The notes: generated by a model not told the origin, from the sequence alone. A stretch of 18,036 nucleotides of DNA from Desulfobacteraceae bacterium (GCA_030592105.1 JAUVKE010000013.1:1-18036); one strand, 5' to 3'. Counted from the first letter of the stretch, positions 7,833-16,087 are shown. Translations and numbers: made by a program.

Positions 7833-7931
7833 ATGTCAGACATTTTTTACTTTTTTTGTGACATTCTGTCTTATTTTGTATGGACAGGAGAAGAAAGATG
7901 GCGTTCAGAAAAAGCTAAGAAAGTTATTTAA
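7833..7931 (+). CDS. Possible micro-protein, 32 aa
   Basis: ATG at 7833 follows GAAGG with a six-base gap, and TAA ends the frame at 7929-7931. The product begins MSDIFYFFCDILSYFVW, a hydrophobic and aromatic stretch that could touch a membrane, and continues with a charged tail TGEERWRSEKAKKVI. The hydrophobic-then-basic layout is protein-like, but the frame is short and could be chance. It is not like BssB or BssC, the cysteine-rich iron-sulfur small subunits of benzylsuccinate synthase: it has a single Cys. Confidence 0.25.
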   Translation: MSDIFYFFCDILSYFVWTGEERWRSEKAKKVI

Positions 7932-8202
7932 TTACCTTTATTCGTTTTTTTTCTGGTATATAGCTTTTTATATAAATGATTTTACAAGGATAGAGGGAGG
8001 AGATAATATTAATCGTATATCTCCGACCGGTAACAGGTGAAAATATTTATGTGATGGCCTATAGCTCAGTCTATTGCTGAAATTAGAGCCAAGCCCGATT
8101 AAAATTTTAAAACCGTTTGAATCTATTTAAAGGGTGCAATACAAAAATGTTAAGAAAAAACCTATAGATTCTCAGATAATTAAATTTATCAAAGGGAATA
8201 AT

Positions 8203-9423
8203 ATGGCTGAAGATAAGTGTCAAAATCAATACGCATGGGTCATACTCGGAATACTGCTTGTTGCCCAAATTGTGCTTGCTCTTAGTGCCTATGCATGGGG
8301 AGCTCTGGGTCCGTTTATGAAGGAAGCATTCTCTTTGGATAATATAAAATTTGGTTTCATAACATCTACTCTATATTTATTTTCTGTTATTTGCAGCATA
8401 CCGGCAGGCGTATCTGTAGACCGCTGGAGCGTGAAGTCAAATCTTCTTATATGTATGATGCTGATGGGAACAGCCATGATTCTGGCAAGCTTTGTGAGCA
8501 GTTATATTTATCTGCTGGTTCTGGTTGTATTTATGGGTGCCAGTTACGGCATGATTAATCCCATAGCTTCAAAAGGTCTTACAATATGGTTTGATGCAAA
8601 AAACAGGGCAACCGCCTTTGGAATACGTCAAATGGGCGTTACAGCAGGAGGGGCAATTGCGGGCATATTTTTAATTTATCTTGCCGGTGTAAGAAACTGG
8701 AACTTTGCTGTATTTACAGCAGGTCTGTTTTCTGTTTTAACAGGAATTTTAGTATACCTGTTTTATAAAGAGACCCCTGATGATAAAATTGAAATTGAAC
8801 ATGTAAAAAAATCTTCACAAAAAATAACATTGCTCGATCTTGTGAAAAATCAAAATTTACTTCTCACATGTCTGATAATGACGCTGCTTTGCACGGGCCA
8901 AAGCAGTATAGTAGCTTTTTTTGTTTTATACTTAAAAGAAGATTTGGGCTTAACCCCGGCTCTGGCAGGTTCTTTTCTCGCAATAGCAATGGTATGCGGC
9001 GGCTGTGCAAGAATTTTCTGGGGACTTGTAAGTGATAGATTGTTTGCCGGAAGGAGGCTTCCGGTAATGAAGATTATATGCGCATTGGCTATGGCAAGCT
9101 CGTTTACGATTTTTTTGTTAGGTCAAAATTTACCGGCTTTATTTTTTATTCCCATAGTAGCATTTTTTGGATTTTCTTATTTGGGTTTTCAAGGGGTTGC
9201 CGGTGTCCTTATTGTCGAGCTTTGCGGTACTGAGCTTGCCGGACGTGCTACAGGCCTGGGTGTTACAATCGCATGGATAGGGATGGTTCTTGGCCCGATT
9301 ATGTTTGGCGCCATAGCAGAAATAGATTATCAACTGGCCTGGCTTTTTGTCACAATTACATCTTCGCTTTCTGTATTGCTTTGTTATACGATTAAAGAAC
9401 AAGCATCCTCTTTAACGCCATAA
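8203..9423 (+). CDS. MFS transporter, substrate unknown
   Basis: 406 residues from ATG 8203, chosen because AAAGGG lies six bases upstream and membrane segment 1 begins about 10 residues in. A GTG at 8134 would add 23 charged residues without a good ribosome binding site. About 12 hydrophobic segments fall in two halves, with the MFS loop motif G69-V-S-V-D73-R74 after segment 2 and an equivalent GLVSDRLFAGRR in the second half, plus a charged central loop (KETPDDKIEIEHVKKSSQK). It is an inner membrane secondary carrier. The divergent neighbour is the X-succinate synthase, so uptake of an aromatic acid or dicarboxylate, or export of a product, is possible but unproven. Confidence 0.88.
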   Translation: MAEDKCQNQYAWVILGILLVAQIVLALSAYAWGALGPFMKEAFSLDNIKFGFITSTLYLFSVICSIPAGVSVDRWSVKSNLLICMMLMGTAMILASFVSSYIYLLVLVVFMGASYGMINPIASKGLTIWFDAKNRATAFGIRQMGVTAGGAIAGIFLIYLAGVRNWNFAVFTAGLFSVLTGILVYLFYKETPDDKIEIEHVKKSSQKITLLDLVKNQNLLLTCLIMTLLCTGQSSIVAFFVLYLKEDLGLTPALAGSFLAIAMVCGGCARIFWGLVSDRLFAGRRLPVMKIICALAMASSFTIFLLGQNLPALFFIPIVAFFGFSYLGFQGVAGVLIVELCGTELAGRATGLGVTIAWIGMVLGPIMFGAIAEIDYQLAWLFVTITSSLSVLLCYTIKEQASSLTP

Positions 9424-9573
9424 TAATCTTAATAACCTTTTCTTTATTTTTGTCTGATTTGCTTTCAGTAGCGTCCGGTTAGGGAGTTGCAAGAGAAAAA
9501 TACGGGAAGTTCATAGCCAGGCGCTATTGATTCATTTTCACAGTATTACCGGAAAAGCATTGGAAGTTGCGGT

Positions 9574-10668
9574 CTATTTTATATACTCTTCAGAAACAGC
9601 CCGGTTTTTGCCAAGTGCTTTGGCAGCATAAAGAGCCTTGTCTGCCCTGCCAATGACAGTTTCAGCTGTATCTTTTTTGTTGAAAGTTGCAATCCCTATG
9701 CTGATTGTAAGTTTTAATTTTTTATTGTCTTGAAGTGTTTTCATTAAATGATCTGTTGAGCTAATATCGTTACATATTTGATTAGCCTTTTTGATAGCGT
9801 TTTTTAATGATGCCCCCATGAGAATAATCACAAACTCCTCTCCGCCATATCTTGCCGAGAAATCGGTGTCTCTGGTTAACTTTTCACAGCGTTGAGCAAC
9901 TGTGGTCAGTGCCTCGTCGCCTGTTTGATGGCCGTAAAGATCATTGACCTGTTTAAAGTCATCAATATCCACCATGAGGATGGAAAATTCGGAGTCGATA
10001 ACAGAATTTTGCGCCACAAGATCTGCTATAAAATCATCAAAAGCTTTTCGGTTACGAAGGCCTGTCAAGCCATCAACCACAGCAGCTGTTTTTGCTTTTT
10101 TTAATTCAGTTTTAAGGGAGTTGACCTGGCTTGAAAGTATGTTCAGGTGATCTGCATCATACTTCTGTTTTTCTGTTATTGCTGTTTTAATATGGTTAAC
10201 CTCTTGCTTTAAGGCGTTTTTTATCTCCTTGATATCGTCAAGCAGGGTTATTCCTTCAATTTTTTCACTTCTTTGAAAAATTTTCTGATTAAAATTTTGA
10301 TTTTCACTATTTAAGGATAGCATGGCTTTGTTCAGCAGTTCTATGATATCCCTGAATTCTTTTTCCCGGTCATCAATATAACTCTTCTGCTTGTTTATGA
10401 ATAAAAGAATCTTTTTTTTATCTTTATCAAAAGCTGAAAGAATTTTTTTTGTTCTATTTCCAGCCATAAATTTTTCAGATAAATTTTCCATTGATTTACG
10501 ATATTCTTTGGTCTTTAACTCTTCAATGTCCAGGGAAAATTCCTTTAAACAATATAATAGCGCTCGAATCGCTGTGAAAAAGGTTTCCTGCGTCTCCATG
10601 TTTACAGGGTTCTCCGGCAATCCGGCTTCATTGGGTGTTTTTTTATTTTTCGTTAAAAAAAAATCCAT
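9574..10668 (-). CDS. GGDEF-domain diguanylate cyclase
   Basis: 364 residues from ATG 10668, which has GGAGG (10674-10678) five bases upstream. An upstream in-frame ATG at 10758 would add 30 residues translated from the dispersed repeat, so it is rejected. The N-terminal 195 residues are hydrophilic and helical, with likely coiled coil at about 95-195 and no membrane segment. The C-terminal GGDEF domain (about 196-355) is complete: DGLTGLRNR (199-207), metal-binding Asp234 in VDIDDFK, the GGEEF active loop at 275-279, and an inhibitory-site RxxD (Arg266, Asp269) at the usual distance. It should make cyclic di-GMP in the cytoplasm and be product-inhibited. The input to the N-terminal region is unknown. 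It is transcribed alone, toward the MFS gene. Confidence 0.92.
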   Translation of the reverse strand: MDFFLTKNKKTPNEAGLPENPVNMETQETFFTAIRALLYCLKEFSLDIEELKTKEYRKSMENLSEKFMAGNRTKKILSAFDKDKKKILLFINKQKSYIDDREKEFRDIIELLNKAMLSLNSENQNFNQKIFQRSEKIEGITLLDDIKEIKNALKQEVNHIKTAITEKQKYDADHLNILSSQVNSLKTELKKAKTAAVVDGLTGLRNRKAFDDFIADLVAQNSVIDSEFSILMVDIDDFKQVNDLYGHQTGDEALTTVAQRCEKLTRDTDFSARYGGEEFVIILMGASLKNAIKKANQICNDISSTDHLMKTLQDNKKLKLTISIGIATFNKKDTAETVIGRADKALYAAKALGKNRAVSEEYIK

Positions 10669-10689
10669 ATAAACCTCCAATAGCAAATT

Positions 10690-10810
<121 letters not shown>

Positions 10811-10813
10811 ATA

Positions 10814-10829
10814 CAGGCTTTATTGCCTG
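10814..10829 (-). terminator. Weak hairpin after the pseudokinase-like gene
   Basis: CAGGC (10814-10818), loop TTTATT, GCCTG (10825-10829) lies 11 bases beyond the stop codon at 10841-10843. The stem is only five pairs and no T-run follows on the minus strand, so termination would be inefficient. Confidence 0.3.
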
Positions 10830-10840
10830 GCTAAAAATAG

Positions 10841-12442
10841 TTACATTCTCTCATTATTTATATATCTGCCGGCAATGCAAAAGGCAGAAACGGTTGCAGT
10901 ATATTCAATAAGTTCTGGAATGGAAATCCTATTATTGAAGCTGCCGAGATGGGGACCTGTGTAGACGGTTATATCCCTTACCCCTTTTTCAATTTGGGAT
11001 ATCTCTTTTGTTGAATGTCCTGTATGGGTCAGATAATTGTTGAATTCATTATCTGTCATCTCCTTTTGATCGGTGGATCTTAAAAATTCCTCCATGTATG
11101 AATCTACCCCCATCTCCTCGATTATCCGGTTTGTGAGGGCTGGTATGTCAAAGGGGAGGTCACCCTGGAAACTGTTTCCTGTAAAAGATTGATAATACAT
11201 GAGAAATATTTTTTCAAGAAGCTTTTCCAGCAAGGGTTCGTTAAAAAGGTCTCTGGTATCCACCGGTTCCCCTGCATCAGTAAAACCTGATCTTTTAAAA
11301 TCCTTATTTCGAAAGTAGCTTCCTGTGATTAAAATAAGGCTTAATATGTGGTTGCCTATATGCTGATAAAGTTTTCTGGGAGATCTTTCAAGGGGAGCAA
11401 AGTGCTCAAAATCTCTTAATCCTGTTAAGCCTATATTTGGATATCGGCAGGAGTGAAGCCAGCGGTCAAGGCGTCCCCCTCTTTGCCATTGATAAATCCC
11501 ATGATCACGTCTCCTGTTTTGCTGTACACGGTTGTGAAACAGGGGGATGGGCGCTGTATGAATTATGCCGAGTGCGGCTAGTTTTCCGAGGAGCCAGGTA
11601 TTTCGGAGCAAGATTTCTTCAAACTCTTGTTCTGAAATGGGATTTTTTTCATCGTGATGATTGGGATAAATAAAATAATCTCTGTGGACTTTAAATGCTA
11701 TTGCATAATGTTGCGGATGGATTTCGAGTTCTTCAGGGATGCCGGGGGGGAATTTTTTTAATCTGAAAAGATAGTTTTTGTCTATATTTATTGGTTCGGG
11801 AATTTCGAATCTAATGGTAAATTTTCCGGCAGTTTGGTGGAGGTTTTTCATCCAGATAGCCTCTTTGATGAGGGATAAAGGTGAATCCTCCGTACGCAGA
11901 AGCTTGACAACAAGGAGGGAGTCCTTTTTAATGGGTTTTATCAGGCTTCTCCCGATCCATTTGATATCCTTGTCGGTTTCATGGGATGTTTTTTTGTAGA
12001 GATCTTCTATCCCAAGGATAGGTGCATCAGAAATTTCATCGCTCCCTTTTATGGAACAATTTATCGGGCTGGTTATGTTTAGTTTTATAGAGCCCAGGGC
12101 CTCTGCTGCTGCTTTGTGGCGTTTACATGTTGAAGTTTTGATGATTTGCTTGAGCGCTTCAAATGAACCTTTTGCCAGTTCCGGGTTAACTGTTTTAAGC
12201 AGTATGGAGCAAATGGCGTCCGCAGCTTTTTTATATAAAAAGAAAATTTGTTTTTCAGAAGAGTGTTTTGAACTTTCCAGGATACTTTTTAAAGCTGCTA
12301 TAGCTTCAAAAGTAATAACTTCAGGAGATGCCTTGATTATATATTGCAGATTTGAAACAGCCATATACGTGGCAATAAAATCTGGATTGTTAAACAAAAT
12401 GATTCTGATGGTATCAGACAGTTCTTCTTTGAGATCTTGCAT
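10841..12442 (-). CDS. Helical-repeat plus kinase-like (SidJ-like pseudokinase) protein, function unknown
   Basis: 533 residues, soluble, no signal peptide or membrane segment. Residues 1-125 are helical and Ala/Leu-rich in short hairpin-like units, as in HEAT/ARM repeats. From about 155 the sequence can be read as a protein-kinase fold: LLVVKLL with Lys180 (beta-3 lysine), KEAIWMKNL with Glu194 (helix C), LAALGIIHTAPIPLFHN (289-304) at the HRD catalytic loop, and LRDFEHF (342-348) at the DFG site. The loop reads GIIHTA where active kinases have an H-R-D, so the catalytic Asp is missing. Conserved-looking RRRDHG (310-315) and GRLDRWLHS (323-331) lie between. My impression is a relative of SidJ-related pseudokinases; Legionella SidJ is a calmodulin-dependent glutamylase with a kinase fold. 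That link is from memory and unverified. The gene follows truA by 59 bases, with no terminator and a weak ribosome binding site. Confidence 0.55.
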   Translation of the reverse strand: MQDLKEELSDTIRIILFNNPDFIATYMAVSNLQYIIKASPEVITFEAIAALKSILESSKHSSEKQIFFLYKKAADAICSILLKTVNPELAKGSFEALKQIIKTSTCKRHKAAAEALGSIKLNITSPINCSIKGSDEISDAPILGIEDLYKKTSHETDKDIKWIGRSLIKPIKKDSLLVVKLLRTEDSPLSLIKEAIWMKNLHQTAGKFTIRFEIPEPINIDKNYLFRLKKFPPGIPEELEIHPQHYAIAFKVHRDYFIYPNHHDEKNPISEQEFEEILLRNTWLLGKLAALGIIHTAPIPLFHNRVQQNRRRDHGIYQWQRGGRLDRWLHSCRYPNIGLTGLRDFEHFAPLERSPRKLYQHIGNHILSLILITGSYFRNKDFKRSGFTDAGEPVDTRDLFNEPLLEKLLEKIFLMYYQSFTGNSFQGDLPFDIPALTNRIIEEMGVDSYMEEFLRSTDQKEMTDNEFNNYLTHTGHSTKEISQIEKGVRDITVYTGPHLGSFNNRISIPELIEYTATVSAFCIAGRYINNERM

Positions 12443-12501
12443 TAATTATGTCCGGTTATTTTTTTTGTTATTGATTGAAAAATTTTTATTTGTGCAAGGA
12501 T

Positions 12502-13242
12502 TTAATAGGCCACTTTCATTAAAAATAATCCCTTTGCAGGTGCGGTGATTCCGGCCATGGAACGGTCCTTTGATAAAAGTATTGTTTTAAAATAGTCTGG
12601 TGTTATCCTCCCCCGTCCCACATCGACAAGGGTCCCCACAATATTACGCACCATGTATTTTAAAAAAGCGTTTGCTTCAATGTTAAAAGTCAGAAAACCA
12701 TCTTTATTTTTTTTAAAATGGATATTTGAAATTGTTCTTGTGCTGGTTGGTCTTGGGCTTCCCGATCCTTCAAAGGCTTTAAAATCATGGGTTCCTGATA
12801 AATGCTCAGCTGCATAAGACATGGCGTTAATATCGAGTTTTTTTCGTATAAACCAGGAATATTTGCTGAATATGGCTGAAGGGAGGGGTCGATTCAATAT
12901 CCAATACCTGTAGGCTTTACTTTTTGCATTAAACCTTGCATGAAATTTTTCATCGGTTTCTGTACATTTTTTTATTACAATATCCTCATTAATGAGGCTG
13001 TTAATTCCCCTTTGGAATGCATCCTGGGGAATTTTGGCTTTGCATGAGAAATTTGCCACCTGGCCCAGGGCATGAACTCCGGCATCTGTTCTGCCGGAAC
13101 CTGAAATGGTAATTTTTTCACCGGTCATGGTCATGATCGCCCTTTCAATTTCTCCTTGAATTGTCCGATCTTTTTTTTGACGCTGCCAGCCATGGTAGGA
13201 GGTGCCATCGTATTCTATTAAAAGTTTGTAGTTGTTAAGCAT
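12502..13242 (-). CDS. truA: tRNA pseudouridine(38-40) synthase TruA
   Basis: 246 residues, the normal length. It isomerises uridines 38, 39 and 40 in the anticodon arm of many tRNAs. The catalytic Asp53 lies in SGRTDAGVHALGQVANF, and other family landmarks are present: the N-terminal IEYDGTSYHGWQRQ (9-22), the KAYRYWI block, GTHDFKAFEGSG and FLKYMVRNIVGTLVDVGRGR near the C terminus. The order is rlmN, then truA 78 bases on, then the pseudokinase-like gene, all leftward with no clear terminators, so they may form one transcript. TruA and RlmN can both modify tRNA anticodon-loop bases. Confidence 0.95.
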   Translation of the reverse strand: MLNNYKLLIEYDGTSYHGWQRQKKDRTIQGEIERAIMTMTGEKITISGSGRTDAGVHALGQVANFSCKAKIPQDAFQRGINSLINEDIVIKKCTETDEKFHARFNAKSKAYRYWILNRPLPSAIFSKYSWFIRKKLDINAMSYAAEHLSGTHDFKAFEGSGSPRPTSTRTISNIHFKKNKDGFLTFNIEANAFLKYMVRNIVGTLVDVGRGRITPDYFKTILLSKDRSMAGITAPAKGLFLMKVAY

Positions 13243-13320
13243 AGTTAATGATCGTAAAAAATATTTTGTGAATAATATTCAAATTTATCGTGAAGTTATT
13301 TTTGAGCGAGCCCTTATGAA

Positions 13321-14397
13321 TTACAGGTTAACAGCATCCGGTATGGAGGGATATTTTTGCCCCAGGGTTGAATTGCCCAGCTGACCACATGCTGCCATAA
13401 GATTTTGGCCTTTAGCAGATCGCACACGAACAAATATATTGTTTGCCACCAGCTGGCAGCGAAAGTTTTCCAGCCCCTGGGCATCCGGCGTTTCAAAAGC
13501 AGAATCAGACCCTGGGTTGTATGAAATAAGATTTACCCTGGTTCTAAGGGGTTTTAAAAATTGAGCCAGCTCTTTTGCGTGTTCAGGGGAATCGTTAATT
13601 CCTTTGATTAAAACATATTCAATAAAAAAAACATTTTTTTTGCTTAAAGGATATGCCATTAATGCTCTGCGCAGGTTTTGCATTGATGTTTTTCTATTTA
13701 TCGGCATTAGCCTTGATCGGATAGCCTCATTCGAGGCATTTAATGATACAGCAATATTGATACGTTTCCAGTTTAATTTTGCAAGTTTTAATATTCCATC
13801 AACCTTTCCTGCCGTTGAGATGGTTATACGGCTTTTTGCGATATTGAGCCCCCTTTGATCTTCTATAACTCTTATGGCATGGATAACATTATCAAAATTA
13901 TCAAAAGGTTCCCCCATCCCCATGAAAACGATATTTCTTATGTCATGCCCCATTATTGTTTTAGCAGTGTAGATCTGCCCTACAATCTCTTCTGTGGATA
14001 GATTTCGTATAAAACCGAGTTTTGCGGTTTCGCAAAAGGAGCATCCCATTTTGCATCCCACCTGGGAGGATACGCATAGGGTTTTATGGTTAAACATGGG
14101 AACAACTACAGATTCAATCTGAAGATTGTTTTCCAGTTTAGTAATTATTTTTGTTACCCCCTGCTCTGTTATCTGGTCGGAAATGGGCCAAAGATTTAAT
14201 TCTATGTTTTTTTTCAGTTCCTGTGCTAAATAAAGTGAATTTGAAAATTCATTAATATTTTCAAAATTCGTTTTTCCATTTAAAAAGATTTCTCTGTAAG
14301 CCGCTGCAGCATGATATTTGCCTTTGCCGTATTTTTCATACAGTTTATTTTTGAATTCATCAAATGTAAGTTTTAGAATCTTCAAATCTTTTCCCAT
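13321..14397 (-). CDS. rlmN: RlmN-type 23S rRNA (A2503-C2)/tRNA (A37-C2) methyltransferase
   Basis: 358 residues, the family length. This radical SAM enzyme uses two SAM molecules to methylate C2 of adenine 2503 in 23S rRNA and of A37 in some tRNAs. The cluster cysteines are Cys115, Cys119 and Cys122 in QVGCKMGCSFCETAKLGF; GMGEP (160-164) binds SAM; and VSLNASNEAIRSRLMPINRK (217-236) and the methyl-carrying Cys337 in NLMAACGQLG are present. Some positions differ from the usual consensus (ETAKLGF for the common TGKMGF-type loop, GEPFDNFDNV for GEPLxNYDNV), so it may be a divergent paralogue. No good ribosome binding site precedes ATG 14397. It is divergent from trpE. Confidence 0.88.
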   Translation of the reverse strand: MGKDLKILKLTFDEFKNKLYEKYGKGKYHAAAAYREIFLNGKTNFENINEFSNSLYLAQELKKNIELNLWPISDQITEQGVTKIITKLENNLQIESVVVPMFNHKTLCVSSQVGCKMGCSFCETAKLGFIRNLSTEEIVGQIYTAKTIMGHDIRNIVFMGMGEPFDNFDNVIHAIRVIEDQRGLNIAKSRITISTAGKVDGILKLAKLNWKRINIAVSLNASNEAIRSRLMPINRKTSMQNLRRALMAYPLSKKNVFFIEYVLIKGINDSPEHAKELAQFLKPLRTRVNLISYNPGSDSAFETPDAQGLENFRCQLVANNIFVRVRSAKGQNLMAACGQLGNSTLGQKYPSIPDAVNL

Positions 14398-14446
14398 GAA
14401 AAAGTTATAATTTTATCTGGAAATCCATAGAATAATTCAAGAATGA

Positions 14447-14474
14447 TTGACAATAGTACCTGTTTTGATAAAAT
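14447..14474 (+). promoter_or_regulatory. Sigma-70-type promoter of the trp operon
   Basis: TTGACA (14447-14452) and TAAAAT (14469-14474) are separated by 16 bases, with expected start near 14481, about 105 bases before trpE. A dyad TGATAA-AA-TTATCA (14466-14479) overlaps the -10 box and could be an operator. Confidence 0.65.
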
Positions 14475-14550
14475 TATCAGATTATCGAAATTTATAAAAG
14501 TTTTATCATTATTTTACCATGAAAATCTCTATTTCTTAAGATCTTCCATA

Positions 14551-14564
14551 AAATCTATAGATTT
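14551..14564. promoter_or_regulatory. Perfect 14-bp palindrome in the trpE leader
   Basis: AAATCTATAGATTT is its own reverse complement and lies about 70 bases downstream of the predicted start site and 20 bases before trpE. It does not resemble the enterobacterial TrpR operator (core CTAG). No leader peptide with tandem Trp codons and no terminator/antiterminator pair is visible, so a DNA-binding repressor is more likely here than attenuation. Confidence 0.4.
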
Positions 14565-14584
14565 GGACCCCATGAAGAGGTATA

Positions 14585-16087
14585 ATGTTTTTAAGACAAT
14601 TCCCTGACAGCAGGCGGTTTAAAGAGCTTGCTCAAGAGCATAATGTGGTTCCGGTTTGTGTTGAAATTTTAGCAGATACCCAGACACCTGTTTCTTTATT
14701 ACAAAAAATATATAAACATAAAAGTCCTCTTTTTCTTTTTGAAAGTGTTGAAGGGGGGGAAAGATGGGGAAGATATAGTTTTATAGGGGCCTCTGCAAGG
14801 TATTTTATTTCTGTTTATTCGCAGTTTGTATTAATAGAAGAAAAAGGCTCAGTGAAAAAAATACCTCATTTGGGGGATCCTTTCAATATTTTAAAAGATT
14901 TTATGGGGCATTTTAATCCTGCCTCCATGCCGGAGCTTCCCAGATTCTGGGGGGGGCTGGTGGGTTACATGAATTATGAAACAGTATCTTTTTTTGAGAA
15001 GATACCAAATCTTTTGCCGGAACATAAACCAATAGCCCAATTTATAATACCTGATGAGATTCTTATTTTTGATAATATTCGAAATACCCTTATGGGTGTT
15101 CTGATTACTTTTTTGGACGATACAAAAAATCTTGATCTGGAATTTGAATCTGCCATGGCACGTATTTATTCCACATTTGATATCTTACGGCAGCCTGTGC
15201 CAGAGCAAGAAAAGACTGCAGAAAAGGGGGATTACAATTTAAAGCCTGTATTTGAAGAGGAAACATATCGGTCATTTGTAAAAAAAATTAAAGAGTACAT
15301 ATTAGCCGGAGACGTGATCCAGGCCGTGATATCCCAGCCTTTTACCTGTGATTGTCCCGGGGACCTGTTGTCACTTTACAGGGTCCAAAGATATGTTAAT
15401 CCTTCTCCATATCTTTTTTTTATGCATATTGACGATATTGTCCTGGTGGGTTCGTCTCCTGAGACAATGGTCAGGCTTGAAAATGGAATTGCAAATCTTC
15501 GCCCCATTGCAGGAACCAGGCCCAGGGGAGCCGATGAAAAAGAGGATAATTATATGGCAGAGGAACTCCTTGCAGATGAAAAGGAACGGGCGGAACATCT
15601 TATGCTTGTGGACCTGGGACGTAATGATCTTGGAAGAGTGGCGCAAACAGGATCTGTGGAAGTAACCGACTTGATGAAGGTTGAACGTTATTCCCATGTG
15701 ATGCACATAGTATCCAATATTACATGTCGTTTGAAATCGGATTGTGACGCCTGGGACCTGATAAGAGCCACATTTCCTGCGGGAACATTATCAGGAGCAC
15801 CCAAGGTAAGAGCAATGGAGATTATAGCTGATCTGGAGAAAGAACCCAGGGGACCCTATGGGGGTGCAGTGGGGTATATCTCTTTTAACGGCAACATGGA
15901 TATGGCCATAACCATTCGTACAGCATGTGTTGAGGGTAATCGTTTAACAGTCAGAGCAGGAGCAGGAATAGTTTACGATTCTGATCCGGAACGGGAAAGG
16001 GTTGAAACTGTAAATAAGGCAATGTCCATACAAAGGACTTTGCAGCTTATGCAGGATGCCACCTCTGAGCGGAGATATATGATATGA
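14585..16087 (+). CDS. trpE: Anthranilate synthase component I
   Basis: 500 residues, normal length. With TrpG it converts chorismate and glutamine to anthranilate, the first committed step to tryptophan. The N-terminal FLFESVEGGERWGRYSFIG (50-68), with Ser54, corresponds to the LLES tryptophan feedback site. The chorismate-binding domain (about 225-490) shows QAVISQ (246-251), NPSPYLFF (272-279), SPE (291-293), PIAGTRPRG (307-315), LMLVDLGRNDLGRV (339-352), HVMH with His371 and His374, FPAGTLSGAPKVRAMEII (397-414) and GGAVGYI (426-432). GAGG stands four bases before ATG 14585. Its stop overlaps the trpG start (ATGA), which implies translational coupling. Confidence 0.97.
   Translation: MFLRQFPDSRRFKELAQEHNVVPVCVEILADTQTPVSLLQKIYKHKSPLFLFESVEGGERWGRYSFIGASARYFISVYSQFVLIEEKGSVKKIPHLGDPFNILKDFMGHFNPASMPELPRFWGGLVGYMNYETVSFFEKIPNLLPEHKPIAQFIIPDEILIFDNIRNTLMGVLITFLDDTKNLDLEFESAMARIYSTFDILRQPVPEQEKTAEKGDYNLKPVFEEETYRSFVKKIKEYILAGDVIQAVISQPFTCDCPGDLLSLYRVQRYVNPSPYLFFMHIDDIVLVGSSPETMVRLENGIANLRPIAGTRPRGADEKEDNYMAEELLADEKERAEHLMLVDLGRNDLGRVAQTGSVEVTDLMKVERYSHVMHIVSNITCRLKSDCDAWDLIRATFPAGTLSGAPKVRAMEIIADLEKEPRGPYGGAVGYISFNGNMDMAITIRTACVEGNRLTVRAGAGIVYDSDPERERVETVNKAMSIQRTLQLMQDATSERRYMI

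Larger units (their letters stand above)
7397..8202. other. Long divergent intergenic region between synthase and MFS genes
   Basis: About 800 bases, very AT-rich, separating two divergent genes. It holds a possible sigma-54 promoter (7731-7750), repeated TAACTT motifs (7675-7773), the dyad TTACTT-AAG-AAGTAA (7756-7770), a possible 32-codon gene (7833-7931), and a strong Shine-Dalgarno-like GGGAGGAG near 7996-8003 with no canonical start codon at usable distance. A small structured element near 8056-8095 pairs GGC with GCC and GCTC with GAGC. The length and motif density suggest controlled expression of one or both flanking genes. Confidence 0.5.

Noticed and set aside
7828..8040. 70-residue rightward reading frame starting at GTG
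   Set aside because: GAAGG is too close to its GTG start and the protein is a run of Phe/Leu/Tyr from AT-rich DNA; the frame at 7833 is better placed but also uncertain.
8056..8130. Complete tRNA gene
   Set aside because: Only a 5'-like segment is seen; the D-loop would be far too long and no anticodon arm, T-arm or acceptor 3' strand follows.
8134..8202. Extended N terminus of the MFS transporter from GTG 8134
   Set aside because: The ATG at 8203 has AAAGGG at ideal spacing and the added 23 residues are charged and unlike the start of an MFS protein.
14519..14584. trp leader peptide (short frames starting at 14519 and 14572)
   Set aside because: Neither contains Trp codons and no attenuator hairpin with T-run follows.
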